Below the pieces are notes generated by a model. It was not told the origin of the DNA and did no database searches. It saw only the letters and a list, made by a program, of their open reading frames with translations. From assembly GCA_030063045.1 (NCBI GenBank), contig JAQSEB010000082.1:2480001-2544000 (forward strand): a stretch of 64,000 nt of DNA, read 5' to 3'. A program made the translations under genes and the position numbers. This stretch comes from Pratylenchus scribneri (lineage: Eukaryota; Nematoda; Chromadorea; Rhabditida; Pratylenchidae). Positions 54,623 to 64,000 of this stretch are shown piece after piece; the first letter of the stretch is position 1; every line of letters starts with the position of its first letter.

Positions 54623-54826
54623 TCACTTTCTCTCATTTTTTGGGCCCCAAGATAAATGGGAAAATGTGCACAAAGGGTCCATTGGATCGGCGGAATAGGC
54701 AACAAATTTCATCAGAGCTTTTGCCCATTTGTTGTTGTTTTTTATGCCGCCAAAGGAATATTTTGTGGAATTAGAGGAGGAATTTTCCAACAACAAATAA
54801 TTATCCGATTTATCATTCGAGAACAT
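54623..54826 (-). CDS. Small hypothetical protein, 67 aa
   Basis: One open exon of 67 codons on the minus strand starts MFSNDKSDNYLLLENSSSN and ends FSHLSWGPKNERK. Codon use (GGC, GCC, TTG, TCC) matches the confident genes around it rather than the A/T-rich spacer. ATTATTGTCAG lies just before TAAAACATG, a plausible trans-splice acceptor. There is no signal peptide, TM segment or known domain. Middle residues NNNKWAKALMKFVAYSADPM could form an amphipathic helix. It could also be the last exon of a longer gene. Confidence 0.45.
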   Translation of the reverse strand: MFSNDKSDNYLLLENSSSNSTKYSFGGIKNNNKWAKALMKFVAYSADPMDPLCTFSHLSWGPKNERK

Positions 54827-55474
54827 GTTTTACTGACAATAATGAAAATTGGCAAAAAAGATTGAATTGAATGCGCTTAAATATTAATGGACTTTGGGAG
54901 AGTTTTAAAAGGGCAATATGGGCGGTGAAACCGGAACTAACGAAAATAAATAGGAAAGACGTATATTTTTCCTTTTGTCTGATTAATTTGTTTGGGTGAA
55001 TTGCGTTTGCGTTGTTTGCTTCCCCTCCCTCATATTGCCTCTTCTCGAGAATTGGTTGTCTGATTTCTGCCGCTGGCAATTTGATCTTTACAAAGTGCAA
55101 TGAAAACCGAAAATCAAATCAAAATAAAGTGGCAAATACCAATTATCAAATAATAAAATTAATGTGGTTTCGTTCAATTATTATAAATATCTTTATTTGT
55201 ATTTTAATTAAGTGAAAATATTTTAATTAATTTTCTAGAAAGGATTCATCAGAATTGAAACGAACAAAAATAATAATTGGTTTTAATTTAATATTTTAAA
55301 TCATTTAATCAAAAATAAAATAATTTTCTATTTAATGAATTATATTTAATTTTTTTTAATAAAAAATTTATTTTTAATAAATGCAATTCTATGTTTAAAT
55401 ATAATTTAAATTACCAAAAAAATGGACAAAATAATAAAAATAAAATATAATTTCATTAATATATATCATCATTT
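54827..55474. other. Intergenic region
   Basis: Between the small 67-aa gene and the 3' end of the nuclear receptor gene. A/T-rich from 55140 onward. A GC-richer part (54960-55090) has an open minus-strand frame (54813-55100) but no recognisable motif. Confidence 0.4.
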
Positions 55475-57024
55475 TCATATCATCAATGGACGCAATATTT
55501 TTGGCATCACTGCTGAAAAACTTCCCTGTTCACTTATGGTATCAATATAAACAAGTAATTCTTTATGCTTTTGGGTTGTATAAATTGCATTCCAAAGCAA
55601 CTGAAGACATTCCGAATATCGAAGTGCGCCCTTTTGATCACCAAATTTCCGTTGTTCGTATCGAAGCAATATTTTTGCACATTTTTCTGTCTCCTCATTC
55701 ATTATCCTCTGCCCATATTCGGAAAGCGATGGGATTGCTTAACAAAAAAATAAATTTAATTTTATTGAAAATTTAAATATTTTACCTGAATTTGTGAACA
55801 ATAATGACAAAATAAATACAAATTCTTCTCGACTGGGAGCAATTTGCAAAAAATATTTCATTGACAAACCGAAAATAGCTTCTGATAAATTTTTAATTCT
55901 AAAAAATAATTTTAAATAATTAAATTAATTATAAAAATCGAACACAGGTTCTTCGTAATTTGATCGTAGAGTATATAATTTTATTAAAGGATAATCGATA
56001 ATTTCCATCAATTCTGTCTCGGAGTTTAATTTCATTGAATTAAAGCGACAAAATAAAATGCTTGCTGCTATTGTAAAATTGCTTACTGCGACCATCTTTA
56101 ATTTTAAACATTTTTAAAATAAAATAATATATTTTTATATTCCAGCTAAATTCTTTTAATGATAAAATTACTATACTTGCCTGATCATTCAGATTTAGTC
56201 GAGAAAATGCCGGCAATATTTTAGCAATACCAATTGCTATTAGCAATATTTTGGTTAAGGGAAGTGGCTCGGTATGAAAAGTGCCATATTTTGCGATATT
56301 TTCTTCAAATTTTTCCTTGTCAAAAAATTTTTCGTTGCCAAAGAATGTAATTGGTTGACTCTAAAAATAAAATAATTAATAATGGTGAAATTATTATTAA
56401 CCTTATAGAAATCTGCATGAGCCAACAAATTATCTTTACTTTGAATCAATTCTTCAAATGAGTCAAAATGGTCAACAAAACTGTTCGGAAATCCAAAAAC
56501 ATTTAAGAAAACATAATTGGCTTTCTCTTCAATATCCAATAACTTTTTTAGGAAAATATAACTTTTGACATCTTCAATTAATTCATTTTTAATAAATTAA
56601 TTTAAATATTAAATTAACCAGTATTTTCCATTTTTATGAGTCGCATTTCTTCACTTTTTTTCACAACTTAAAATTATTTTTTATTTTTAATTAAAATTTA
56701 TTCAAACATTCTTCCTTCATCCCTGCATCAAGGCATTCACCCATCCGACATCCACGACATTTTAAAATTCTCAATTTTTTGGCGGATGAACTTTCCACTA
56801 TTCCCTGCAATTTCACCTCACAATCGCATTGGTATTTACGATTGTTCAAGACAAGACGTCTATAAGATTTGGAAATTAATTAATTTATAATTCTTATAAT
56901 TATGAAATGAATTATCAAACCGAAAGAATGCTCCGCATGCCCGGCAGGCCATTCCACCGAATCGGGAAACGGCTTTTGGCGATTCACAAACTGCGCACAA
57001 TTTGTTGTTTCTTCTTCGCCCCAT
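55475..57024 (-). CDS. Nuclear hormone receptor (nematode type)
   Basis: Minus-strand exons in order: 56921-57024, 56708-56859, 56619-56666, 56402-56571, 56181-56360, 55944-56095, 55786-55898, 55475-55737, giving 393 aa. The DNA-binding domain spans about 9-84. The first finger is CAVCESPKAV..FGGMACRACGAFFRR, and the second has CDCEVKLQG..CRGCRMGECLDAGM. The P-box region CRACGAFFRR is the nematode-style variant. A short hinge and a ligand-binding domain follow, with FPNSFVDHFDSFEELI, PLPLTKILLIAIGIAKILPAF, NSETELMEI, and a C-terminal LRYEQRKFGDQKGALRYSEC block typical of nematode-expanded receptors. The ligand, if any, is unknown. Intron 5 (56096-56180) starts GCAAGT. Splicing there replaces a nonsensical read-through with MVAVSNFTIAASILFCRF, which fits the domain. 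Confidence 0.9.
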
Positions 57025-57159
57025 TTGTTATTTTATATTAGAATTGATGAAAAAATAATTCTAATTAAAATTGAATAAATTAATAATATTGGAGAACAAT
57101 TTAAGCAAATAAAATTAAAATTGGCATTAGAGGCTGCTATTTTTAATTTAATAGAATAA

Positions 57160-57830
57160 GATTAGCAAAAAAGCATCATTTCCAATGTTCCATTGAATTT
57201 ATTATTGAAATAAATGTAAATAATGAGGGCAACAAGCATAAATAAATGGCTTTTATGATCTATTTTTGTTTTGGATTTATTCTATTTTTCTTTCGCCCTG
57301 GCCATATTTGTCCTCTGTTTTCACCGCCTCTCAAATGAATGGTTGATCGATCATTATACATATTGCCCTGATATTTGTCCTCTGTTTTCACCGCCTCTCA
57401 AATGAATGCTTGGTTGATCATTATACAAATATATGGATGATCTCTTAACTGCTGGATATGAAAACAATAACGCTTGATCAATAGCAGCAGGGAGACGAAG
57501 AAAAATTCCTAGGGAAATTAAAACAATTTTTTATAAAATTAAAATAAATTGAAAAAAGTAAATGGCAAAAAAGCATCAATTCTATTATTTTCATAATTTG
57601 AATTTTTATTTAAATAATTTTAAAAATGAGAGCAATTGGTATAAATGGATTTTATGATATATTTGCTTTGGCTTTATTCAATTTGCCCTTTTCACTGGCC
57701 ATTTGACAGCCCAAACTGCTTTTACTCTCTAATAAAATGAATGGTTGATCATTCTACAAATTTATGGATGCTCTCACAAAGATGGGATGTGAAAACTAAA
57801 ACACTTGATCATCGAGAGTCACGCAAAATG
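57160..57830. repeat. Diverged direct duplications
   Basis: TTTGTCCTCTGTTTTCACCG and CCTCTCAAATGAATG occur at about 57310 and 57378, a ~68-bp direct repeat. A larger, more diverged duplication pairs GCAAAAAAGCATCA...GGCTTTTATGATCTAT (from 57165) with GGCAAAAAAGCATCA...GGATTTTATGATATAT (from 57562). Both end with AATGAATGGTTGATCATT-like words. Confidence 0.55.
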
Positions 57831-58821
57831 GAAAATATATATTATTTATTAAATATATTATTTTATAATAGATGATGTTTAAGGTGATTATGTTAATGAT
57901 TGTATATGGATATTTTTGACAAATAAATAAATCAAAAAAAGTTTTAATTTAAATAAAACTCATTGAGAAAACTTTACCGAATAATGATAGCATTTTTCCA
58001 AAAATTAATAAAGCAACAAAATAAATTTATATTTTGACTTTAATTTCGCATTGTAAATTTTTTAATCAGTAAAATAATTTTTAAAATTGGCATTTGTTTT
58101 TTAGGCCCAATAAATTATAGTTTGTAGATTTCGACACCCTAATTATTTATTGTATTTAAAGATTTTTTGTAAAATTGAATCAAAATTCAAGTTTTTTATT
58201 CCAAAATATTGTCTATTTTTCTTTATTTTTTTGCATAATTGCGGGGTCGAAACAATTGAGAATGTGCCCAATTGAAAATACTATAAAATGGTTGTTGTTT
58301 ACGTAAATGGAGGAGAATTGAATGGGCAAAAATCCTCATCCTCACCCTCGAATATATTTTTTTTTCATTTTTTTCCAATTTGCACAGCGGGATGACACTT
58401 TGCAGTGGAAGGGAAAAAGTGAAGAATAACAAAATTGTTTTTGTGCAATCCTTTTTTGGCAAAGTAAACGACGATTCCATTTCCGCGCATAATAGTTTGC
58501 CCACTTAATCTGTTTTCTTATAGGAAATTCGCCCAAATTATGTGTAACTCCTAAAATATTTAGAAATGTCTCTTATTTTGAAGATCTTTAAACCAGTTGA
58601 TTTTTTTTTAGTAAAAAATATCATTTTTTATTAAATTTTAATTAAGCTCATAGGAAAAATATGCGAGATTTGGCACCATCATTCTTATGGCAATAATAGA
58701 GAGATCTGCTGATTTCAGCCTTGGATCAATTTATTTTACTCAATCAAATCTCTGATTCTTCATTAAAGAAGGGCAAAAAGTCTTTTAGGCGATAAAGCAA
58801 AGTCTTTTAGGCGATAAAAGA

Positions 58822-58925
58822 AATATTTGGGGTCGGAGGGACTCGAACAATCCAATATTACCTAATAAGCATGGTATAATTCGGTTCAGCACGCTGAAGA
58901 GCAGTATCGATTGAGCTATAAATAT
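58822..58925 (-). tRNA. tRNA-like sequence with long variable region, probably not functional
   Basis: On the minus strand: TATAGCTCAATCGATACTGC (A-box-like), a hairpin TTCAGCGTGCTGAA in the anticodon-arm position, about 32 nt of extra sequence, then GTTCGAGTCCCTCCGACCCC (B-box-like). The acceptor ends do not pair. It could be a tRNA pseudogene or the head of a tRNA-derived SINE. Confidence 0.25.
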
Positions 58926-59208
58926 GTCTTTTAATTTTAGAAATCGGCCTTACTTATTTAGTTACTCTGGCATTTTCTAGCAAAAGTTGGGACAATATCT
59001 TACTACTTAGCAGAATAACATTGACGAAAAGGGTGTCAAATTCATGAACATAGTGAATTAGCGGTATAAAAGTATTTTCTGAATTCGTAAAAAATTCCAA
59101 TAGGATAACAATTCTTTTAAAGATGCCAATTTCATAGTCAATGCTATCAAAAAAATAAAAAGGACTTGGAAATTTAAATAAACAATCAAATCCAATCGCA
59201 AAATTCAG

Positions 59209-62200
59209 ATGATCAAAAATCACTACAATTCATTTATTATACCAACAATAATTCTTGTCTTCATTGCCTTTGTGCACACTAAATTGGACACAAATTTCGA
59301 TGGGAATGCGGATAAATTTAATCTTGACCAGCAATTCGAATCCATCACAAAAGAAGATGTGGAAAAGAATGTCGATACAGGAGAAGAAGAGAAAAAGAGA
59401 ACACCTAAACCTTCGACCTATTTGATGATTCTAAATGGTAATTTTTGCTACTGTAGGCAAAAAGAGAGATTACTGTAATGGAAATATTACGACTATCAGT
59501 AGCCAGAGGCGAGAAAAAGAGCTACATTTGGTTTATTTAAAAACAAAATTTACAAAATAAAAAATTGGAAAATATTTTATTTACACATAGGACTCGACCA
59601 TGGAGATCAGAATCCGAGTGTTGGTGTAAAAATTCTCGCTTCCATATTGAACATTGGAACAAAACTTTGCTGCATTGTCATACTCCTTTGTTTGGTCATC
59701 TGCGTTTGGGTCTTCTCCGCTTACAAGTAAAATAATGGTTTATTTTATTTTAATAGGGCGATCTTCTAATTAATCAATATAACCCCTCACAGAAAAAAAT
59801 ATTAATTCTTAAGCAAAAATTTTTTACAATTATTTATATAATAAGTTGTGATTTCAAAAAAATATTTGTAATTAAAAATCATTTTCTCAAAAAATTTTGA
59901 ATGGGAAAATTGAATTATTTAGCAATTTAATTTATGGAGAAAAAGATTTAAAATTAACACTCAGAGATTACATAAAATAGATCTCCGATTTTTCTATTTT
60001 TTTTCTCACAGAAATTGATTGACAGTTTAATATATTGTAATATAAGGAGAAAAAATTTAAAAAAAAGAAAATTAATAACGACATAGGAATATGGAACAAA
60101 ATATTAATTTATAGGATATTAAATAATCAATAAAAATTTTATATAAAATATTATAAGATTATATCAATTATTTATTAGCATAAAAAGATAATTTACTTAT
60201 CTACTTATATAAAAATAAAATTTTATACAATTTAAGATCTTTATACAGCCTTCGAAACACAATCCACCGAAATTTGTGCATTTCATTGTTATTGGCCGAG
60301 TTTTTCTTCTTGCTTGGCCTTCATGGATTTAATATAAAGACAAATCGGTTGCAATGTCGAGCAATTGCCATTCTGTTGCATTATCTTTTCCTCTGCGCAT
60401 ATTGTTGGATGTTTTTGGAGGCCTATTTGATCTATCGTCAAATTATTTGTGTAAGTTTTACCTTTTAAAATTTGGAGATAAATCATAAAATTATATTGGC
60501 TTCTTTTCTTTTCCAATATGCTTATGTTAAGCCGAACCAGCCCCTTTCCATCCTTCGGAAAGTAGTAAATCAAACCTTATCCTCAAAAGGATGAAAACAA
60601 ACGGGAAATTTAGCCATTTTTATAGATAGGAGTAATTTACCCTAGGTCGTCTTAAAAAGGGACAAAATAGGTGGGAATTAAAAATGAGATCCAATGAGAT
60701 CAGCAAGAAACATCAACGGTATTGCTCAGTAATTTGAAAAAAATTTGCGCGATCTCATTGCACCGACTCCAACCGAATGGAATCGCCTTGCCCATTGCCC
60801 GGTTCAGGGTGGTTGCATTTTTCGCAGTTGCATTTTTTGCCACTCTTTCCCATTGTGGGGTAGAGGGAAGGGGGCATGCCCTTTTATGTCCACTGCCGTG
60901 AACATTATTAAGATCCACAAAGTGAATCTGACCCACTGACGTGAATCATTTTTGCTCCTGCTTGATGCTCCCTTAGGCAAAGGCGACAAACGGCGCCAGT
61001 GCGAGATCGCGACATGAACTCAATTTCATTTGTCGCTTATATAGAAAGAGGAAAGGAATGGGGGGAATTGTTGATGGGAAGCAGGCAATGGAGGACAGAA
61101 GGGGATCCCTCTTTGCACAAAATTACTCACTATTCCTTTATTACTCTTACTTCTTTTTCATTTCTTAAATATAATAGTTATTAAGTTTCGCATTTTAATA
61201 ATTATCATATTAAAATTTAATTATTTTTTTTTTCCACAAAATTTTATTGCTGAGAATGAGAAATGAGAATGCATAAAAATTTAATTTTCCCTTAAAGGTC
61301 TTCGCCACAAATAGCTACAATTTGTTGTTATTCTACGCGGTCGGATATCTTTTGCCAGCAATTATCGTCGGAACAATGTCCTCAATTTGGTGGCCAGATT
61401 ATGGCACAGATCTATAGTAGTTTTTGAGAATTTTTTTTACAAATTTAATTAAATATTTATTAATGCAAAATTCGTCTAATTTTATATATTACAAAAACTG
61501 CAATTTTTCAAGCTGTAGAAATATCAAAATATGTATTCCTCCGTCACATTCCATTTAATTGTTAATGGAAAAATATTTTATTTGCTAAAAAATTATTGAA
61601 AATGCAGAAAAGATTATACCCATTTATAATTGTTTAGAATTTTATCCTATACACTCAAAAATATATCCAATTGATAGATCTTTTTGAGAAGAATCCATTG
61701 ATATTTTGCCATGGTTTAAGGTTAAACCAATTCTAACTTAGTTTTGAACTGAAAAGGAAAATATGGTTTAAACGGTTTAACACCTTTAATTTTTAACCAA
61801 AACACAGCAAATTAATAACATTGATGCCATTTGACGAAATCTATTGAATAATTATATATAGTTATTATATAGTTTAGGAGTCTAGGAAAAACCACTCTAA
61901 ACTAAACCGTTATAATCTTTTCTGCATTTTCAATATTTTTTCATGCAAATTCAATGTTTTTACAGATTAAATACCATTTAATTATTAATTAAAAAATTTT
62001 TTAGCTGCTGGATCAACTTCAAAAGCGCCCCCGCATGGATTCTTGTTGTCCCAGTTGTGATCATTTTCGCCGTCAATTTGCTAGTCCTTATAGGGGCATT
62101 GGCTGTTCTCCTCCGACAAAATTCCTCAAAAATAATGCATTCGATGGCATCGGAAAGGCCATCAATGGAATCGACGGAAATGAGCAAAAATTTGTTGACA

Positions 62201-63135
62201 AATCGACGTCGCCATTTCTTGCCAATGATCAAGGGCAGTGTGTCTTTACTGTGCCTTTTGGGCTTAGGCTGGGCCTTCGGTTTTCTGACCACCGTGTACA
62301 CCCAGGGAAACATCCTGGCTGTACTGTTCACAACACTGATGTGCATACAGGTAGGAGCAATTCAAGTAAAATGTACAGTATTTTCTCTATTAGTGACTCC
62401 AGGGATACTATTTTTCAGAGACTCCAAAATGGGCAAAAATGCATATTTTTATTTATTTCACTTTAAAAATTCTCAAAAGCTGCTATTATTAGAAGGGGAG
62501 GGCTCTTATTTTTTAACCCCCAAGAGGGTTACTATGAGATTAGGCCTTCTACTAGGAGAGGGAGCCAATAATAGAGGAAATGCGGTATTATAGATAATGA
62601 GCTTTACCTGGATATAATTCCAGCTTACAGAACATTTAATGAATTAAAATTAACGAATTTACATCGAAAAGTTCAATCTACCTCTATTTTTACTATTTTT
62701 TTGTATTAGACAATCCGGATTCCGGAATAAGATTTTTATAATCTGATTTGAATAAATTTGATATTTTGTTTTGAATAAGAAAAGCAATAAAAATAATTTG
62801 GCCAAAAATGTCTCCTAAAATACAATTTCTTGTAGGGTGTTTTTGAGACTTTCGAAGAAAAAATTTATTTTTTTATCTAACAAAATTAGGAAAATCAAAC
62901 CCTCAATGCAAGGGAATAAAAATGATTTTAAAACATTCAACCATGTCTAATAACTAATTTTTAGGGCATCTTCATTTTCGTGATGCATGTCCTGCTGAAT
63001 CAAAAAGTTCGACAGACCGTCTGGAACTCCGTGAACAATCGATGCCCACATATGAAAGCAGCAGCTATTACAATCTTTGCCTTGGCCATCTTTTCTTTTC
63101 TTGCTTATCATTTGGTGGTTAAATTTGTTCTCTAA
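59209..63135 (+). CDS. Minimal adhesion-type (latrophilin-like) GPCR with an eighth hydrophobic segment
   Basis: Exons: 59209-59437, 59591-59726, 60249-60450, 61298-61416, 62005-62350, 62965-63135, giving 400 aa. Residues 1-24 look like a signal peptide (SFIIPTIILVFIAFVHT). Only about 45 acidic residues follow, then PSTYLMILNG and TM1. The membrane part matches class B2 receptors: NTIHRNLCISLLLAEFFFL (TM2), YCWMFLEAYLIY (TM3), AVGYLLPAIIVGT (TM4), YGTDLYCWINF (loop 2 Cys), LLCLLGLGWAFGFL (TM6) and GIFIFVMHVLLNQKVRQTVW (TM7). No GAIN domain or GPS cleavage site is present. The C-terminal AAAITIFALAIFSFLAYHLV makes an unexpected eighth segment. AAATTCAG abuts the ATG, a probable trans-splice site. 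Introns 3 and 4 hold family C and B elements. Confidence 0.88.
60725..61180 (-). repeat. Family C LTR-like element, copy 2
   Basis: In reverse complement it has the same order as copy 1: CATTGCCTGCTTCCCATCAA, TTTCTATATAAGCGAC, TCTCGCACTGGCGCCGTTTG then TCG, CCACCCTGAACCGGGCA, CGGTTGGAGTCGGTGCAATG and GATCGCGCAAATTTTTTT. It lies in intron 3 of the adhesion-type GPCR gene, antisense. Confidence 0.6.
61595..61934. repeat. Family B foldback MITE, copy 5 (best-preserved ends)
   Basis: The left end ATTGAAAATGCAGAAAAGAT and the right end ATCTTTTCTGCATTTTCAAT are perfect inverted repeats of 24 bp in all. Internal words (GATAGATCTTTTTGAGAAGA, ATGGTTTAAACGGTTTAA) match the other copies. It lies in intron 4 of the adhesion-type GPCR gene. 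Confidence 0.75.
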
Positions 63136-64000
63136 GAATTTTAATTATACAAAATATTTTACTATTATTTATAGAAAACATATTTTAAAATTTATGATAA
63201 TATTTTAATAAAATTAATTTGTCCAATGTATGAATTTTGCAATAATCTCTTTTGAATTTTATACAGAATAAATTTTGCCTTTAAATTAAAATTTTCATAT
63301 TATTTTTTTTATCAAAAATAGTTTCTTCTAGAAAATGATTAATAAAATATTTAAAAAATTTAATTATCTCGAATGTATTTTTTTAAATTTTTTTTCTGAT
63401 TCCTTGTCCTTCTCATAATATTTTATTTTAATATATTATCCCTTTGAAATATACCAAATAGTAGCTTTTTGATATAAATTCAGAGTTTACATTTCCTAGA
63501 TTAAATACATTGCATTCATTTTGGCTAATTTCCGCCATTTTCCACAACATTAAGGGATCACTTTACTGAACTGTAGTTTATATGATTTTTGATGATACAT
63601 TTTTTCTGAACATTTAAAATGTTGGCCTTAAAAAAATTATTTTGCCTACCTTTGAATTACTCTTGTATTTCACTCAATTTATTTTGACCAACTTATGCAC
63701 ACGCGATTCTCAGAATATAAGTGAATGAATTGGCCCAAATTGAATTGTGTTCATTTCCGGTCATTACTTAGCAGCTTGCATGTTAATTTGCATGATAACT
63801 TATTTTTTCATTCGAATTTTGTGATCAGGGAAAATACAAATTTAAGTCATCACTCATCAGATATCGCCATATGAATATATGTATTATTTAAAAACAAACA
63901 GCACTAATTATTTTATTTTCATAACAATCGTATTGCCGGAATCATATATAAAACCCTTCCTAATTTGAATTTTTTATTTCTATAATTTTTGCTTTGGTTT
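63136..64000. other. Intergenic region to window end
   Basis: A/T-rich DNA downstream of the adhesion-type GPCR gene. TTCTCAGAATATAAGTGAAT near 63702 echoes the TCTCAGAATAT words of the 53-kb element. No gene or RNA was seen. Confidence 0.45.

Larger units (their letters stand above)
57025..59208. other. Divergent intergenic region with internal duplications
   Basis: Between the nuclear receptor and the adhesion-type GPCR. It contains duplicated segments (57150-57830), a stretch of A/T-rich DNA, and a tRNA-like piece (58820-58925). The open frame at 58223-58504 (minus) has no motif. No gene was supported. Confidence 0.5.

Noticed and set aside
56040..56246. Read-through frame NDQASIVILSLKEFSWNIKI in the nuclear receptor
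   Set aside because: It ends in unrelated sequence, and the GCAAGT-AAAG intron gives a continuation that fits the ligand-binding domain.
1..64000. Spliced-leader RNA, U snRNA or rRNA genes
   Set aside because: I looked for conserved SL, U1, U2, U6 and rRNA words on both strands and recognised none.

Overview
This window looks like nuclear DNA of a chromadorean nematode. It is AT-rich. Most introns are short, many of them 42 to 60 nt, with tight T-rich acceptors. The gene content includes nematode-type families: SRE and SRSX chemoreceptors, a divergent G-alpha, a nuclear receptor with a nematode-style DNA-binding domain, and a CNG channel. No rRNA, spliced-leader gene, convincing tRNA or CRISPR array was seen. 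I rebuilt gene models by hand from reading frames, splice phases and family similarity. Sixteen multi-exon models contain about 118 introns, and all join in phase. Six of the introns start with GC instead of GT.

Layout. 1-0.75 kb: the edge of a Q/P/N-rich protein gene and a tiny secreted-peptide gene (both minus). 2.0-4.8 kb: a PP2A B56-type regulatory subunit. 6.5-7.8 kb: a four-TM MARVEL-like protein. 9.0-12.9 kb: a 530-residue protein I do not recognise. 13.7-15.4 kb: a kelch-like protein ending in a polybasic CaaX box. 16.0-18.0 kb: a C2H2 zinc-finger protein. 18.5-22.5 kb: an NCS1 (purine/pyrimidine/allantoin type) transporter, unusual for an animal. 24.6-26.6 kb: an SRE receptor. 27.4-29.6 kb: a G-alpha lacking the catalytic Gln. 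30.5-33.6 kb: an arrestin-domain protein. 34.1-36.0 and 38.2-40.4 kb: two SRSX-like receptors. 43.1-47.0 kb: a CNG channel with an altered pore. 47.7-48.2 kb: a BED-finger protein. 49.0-49.8 kb: a SOX-type HMG-box protein. 50.6-52.8 kb: an NHA/SLC9B-type antiporter. 54.6 kb: a small unknown gene. 55.5-57.0 kb: a nuclear hormone receptor. 59.2-63.1 kb: a minimal adhesion-type GPCR.

The stretch from 24 to 47 kb holds receptors, a G-alpha, an arrestin-domain protein and a CNG channel. These are the classes of part used in nematode chemosensory signalling, although nothing in the sequence proves that they act together.

Intergenic and intronic DNA is rich in small non-autonomous elements. One ~300-bp family (A) has five copies, all inside introns. 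Others are a foldback MITE family (B), a two-copy LTR-like family (C), a ~200-bp family (D), a hAT-like element with a clean 8-bp target duplication nested in a family B copy, a tandem pair of near-perfect palindromes with CCCTAA-like centres, a ~400-bp palindrome, and a 1.2-kb element with CCCGGTGTTACAA ends.
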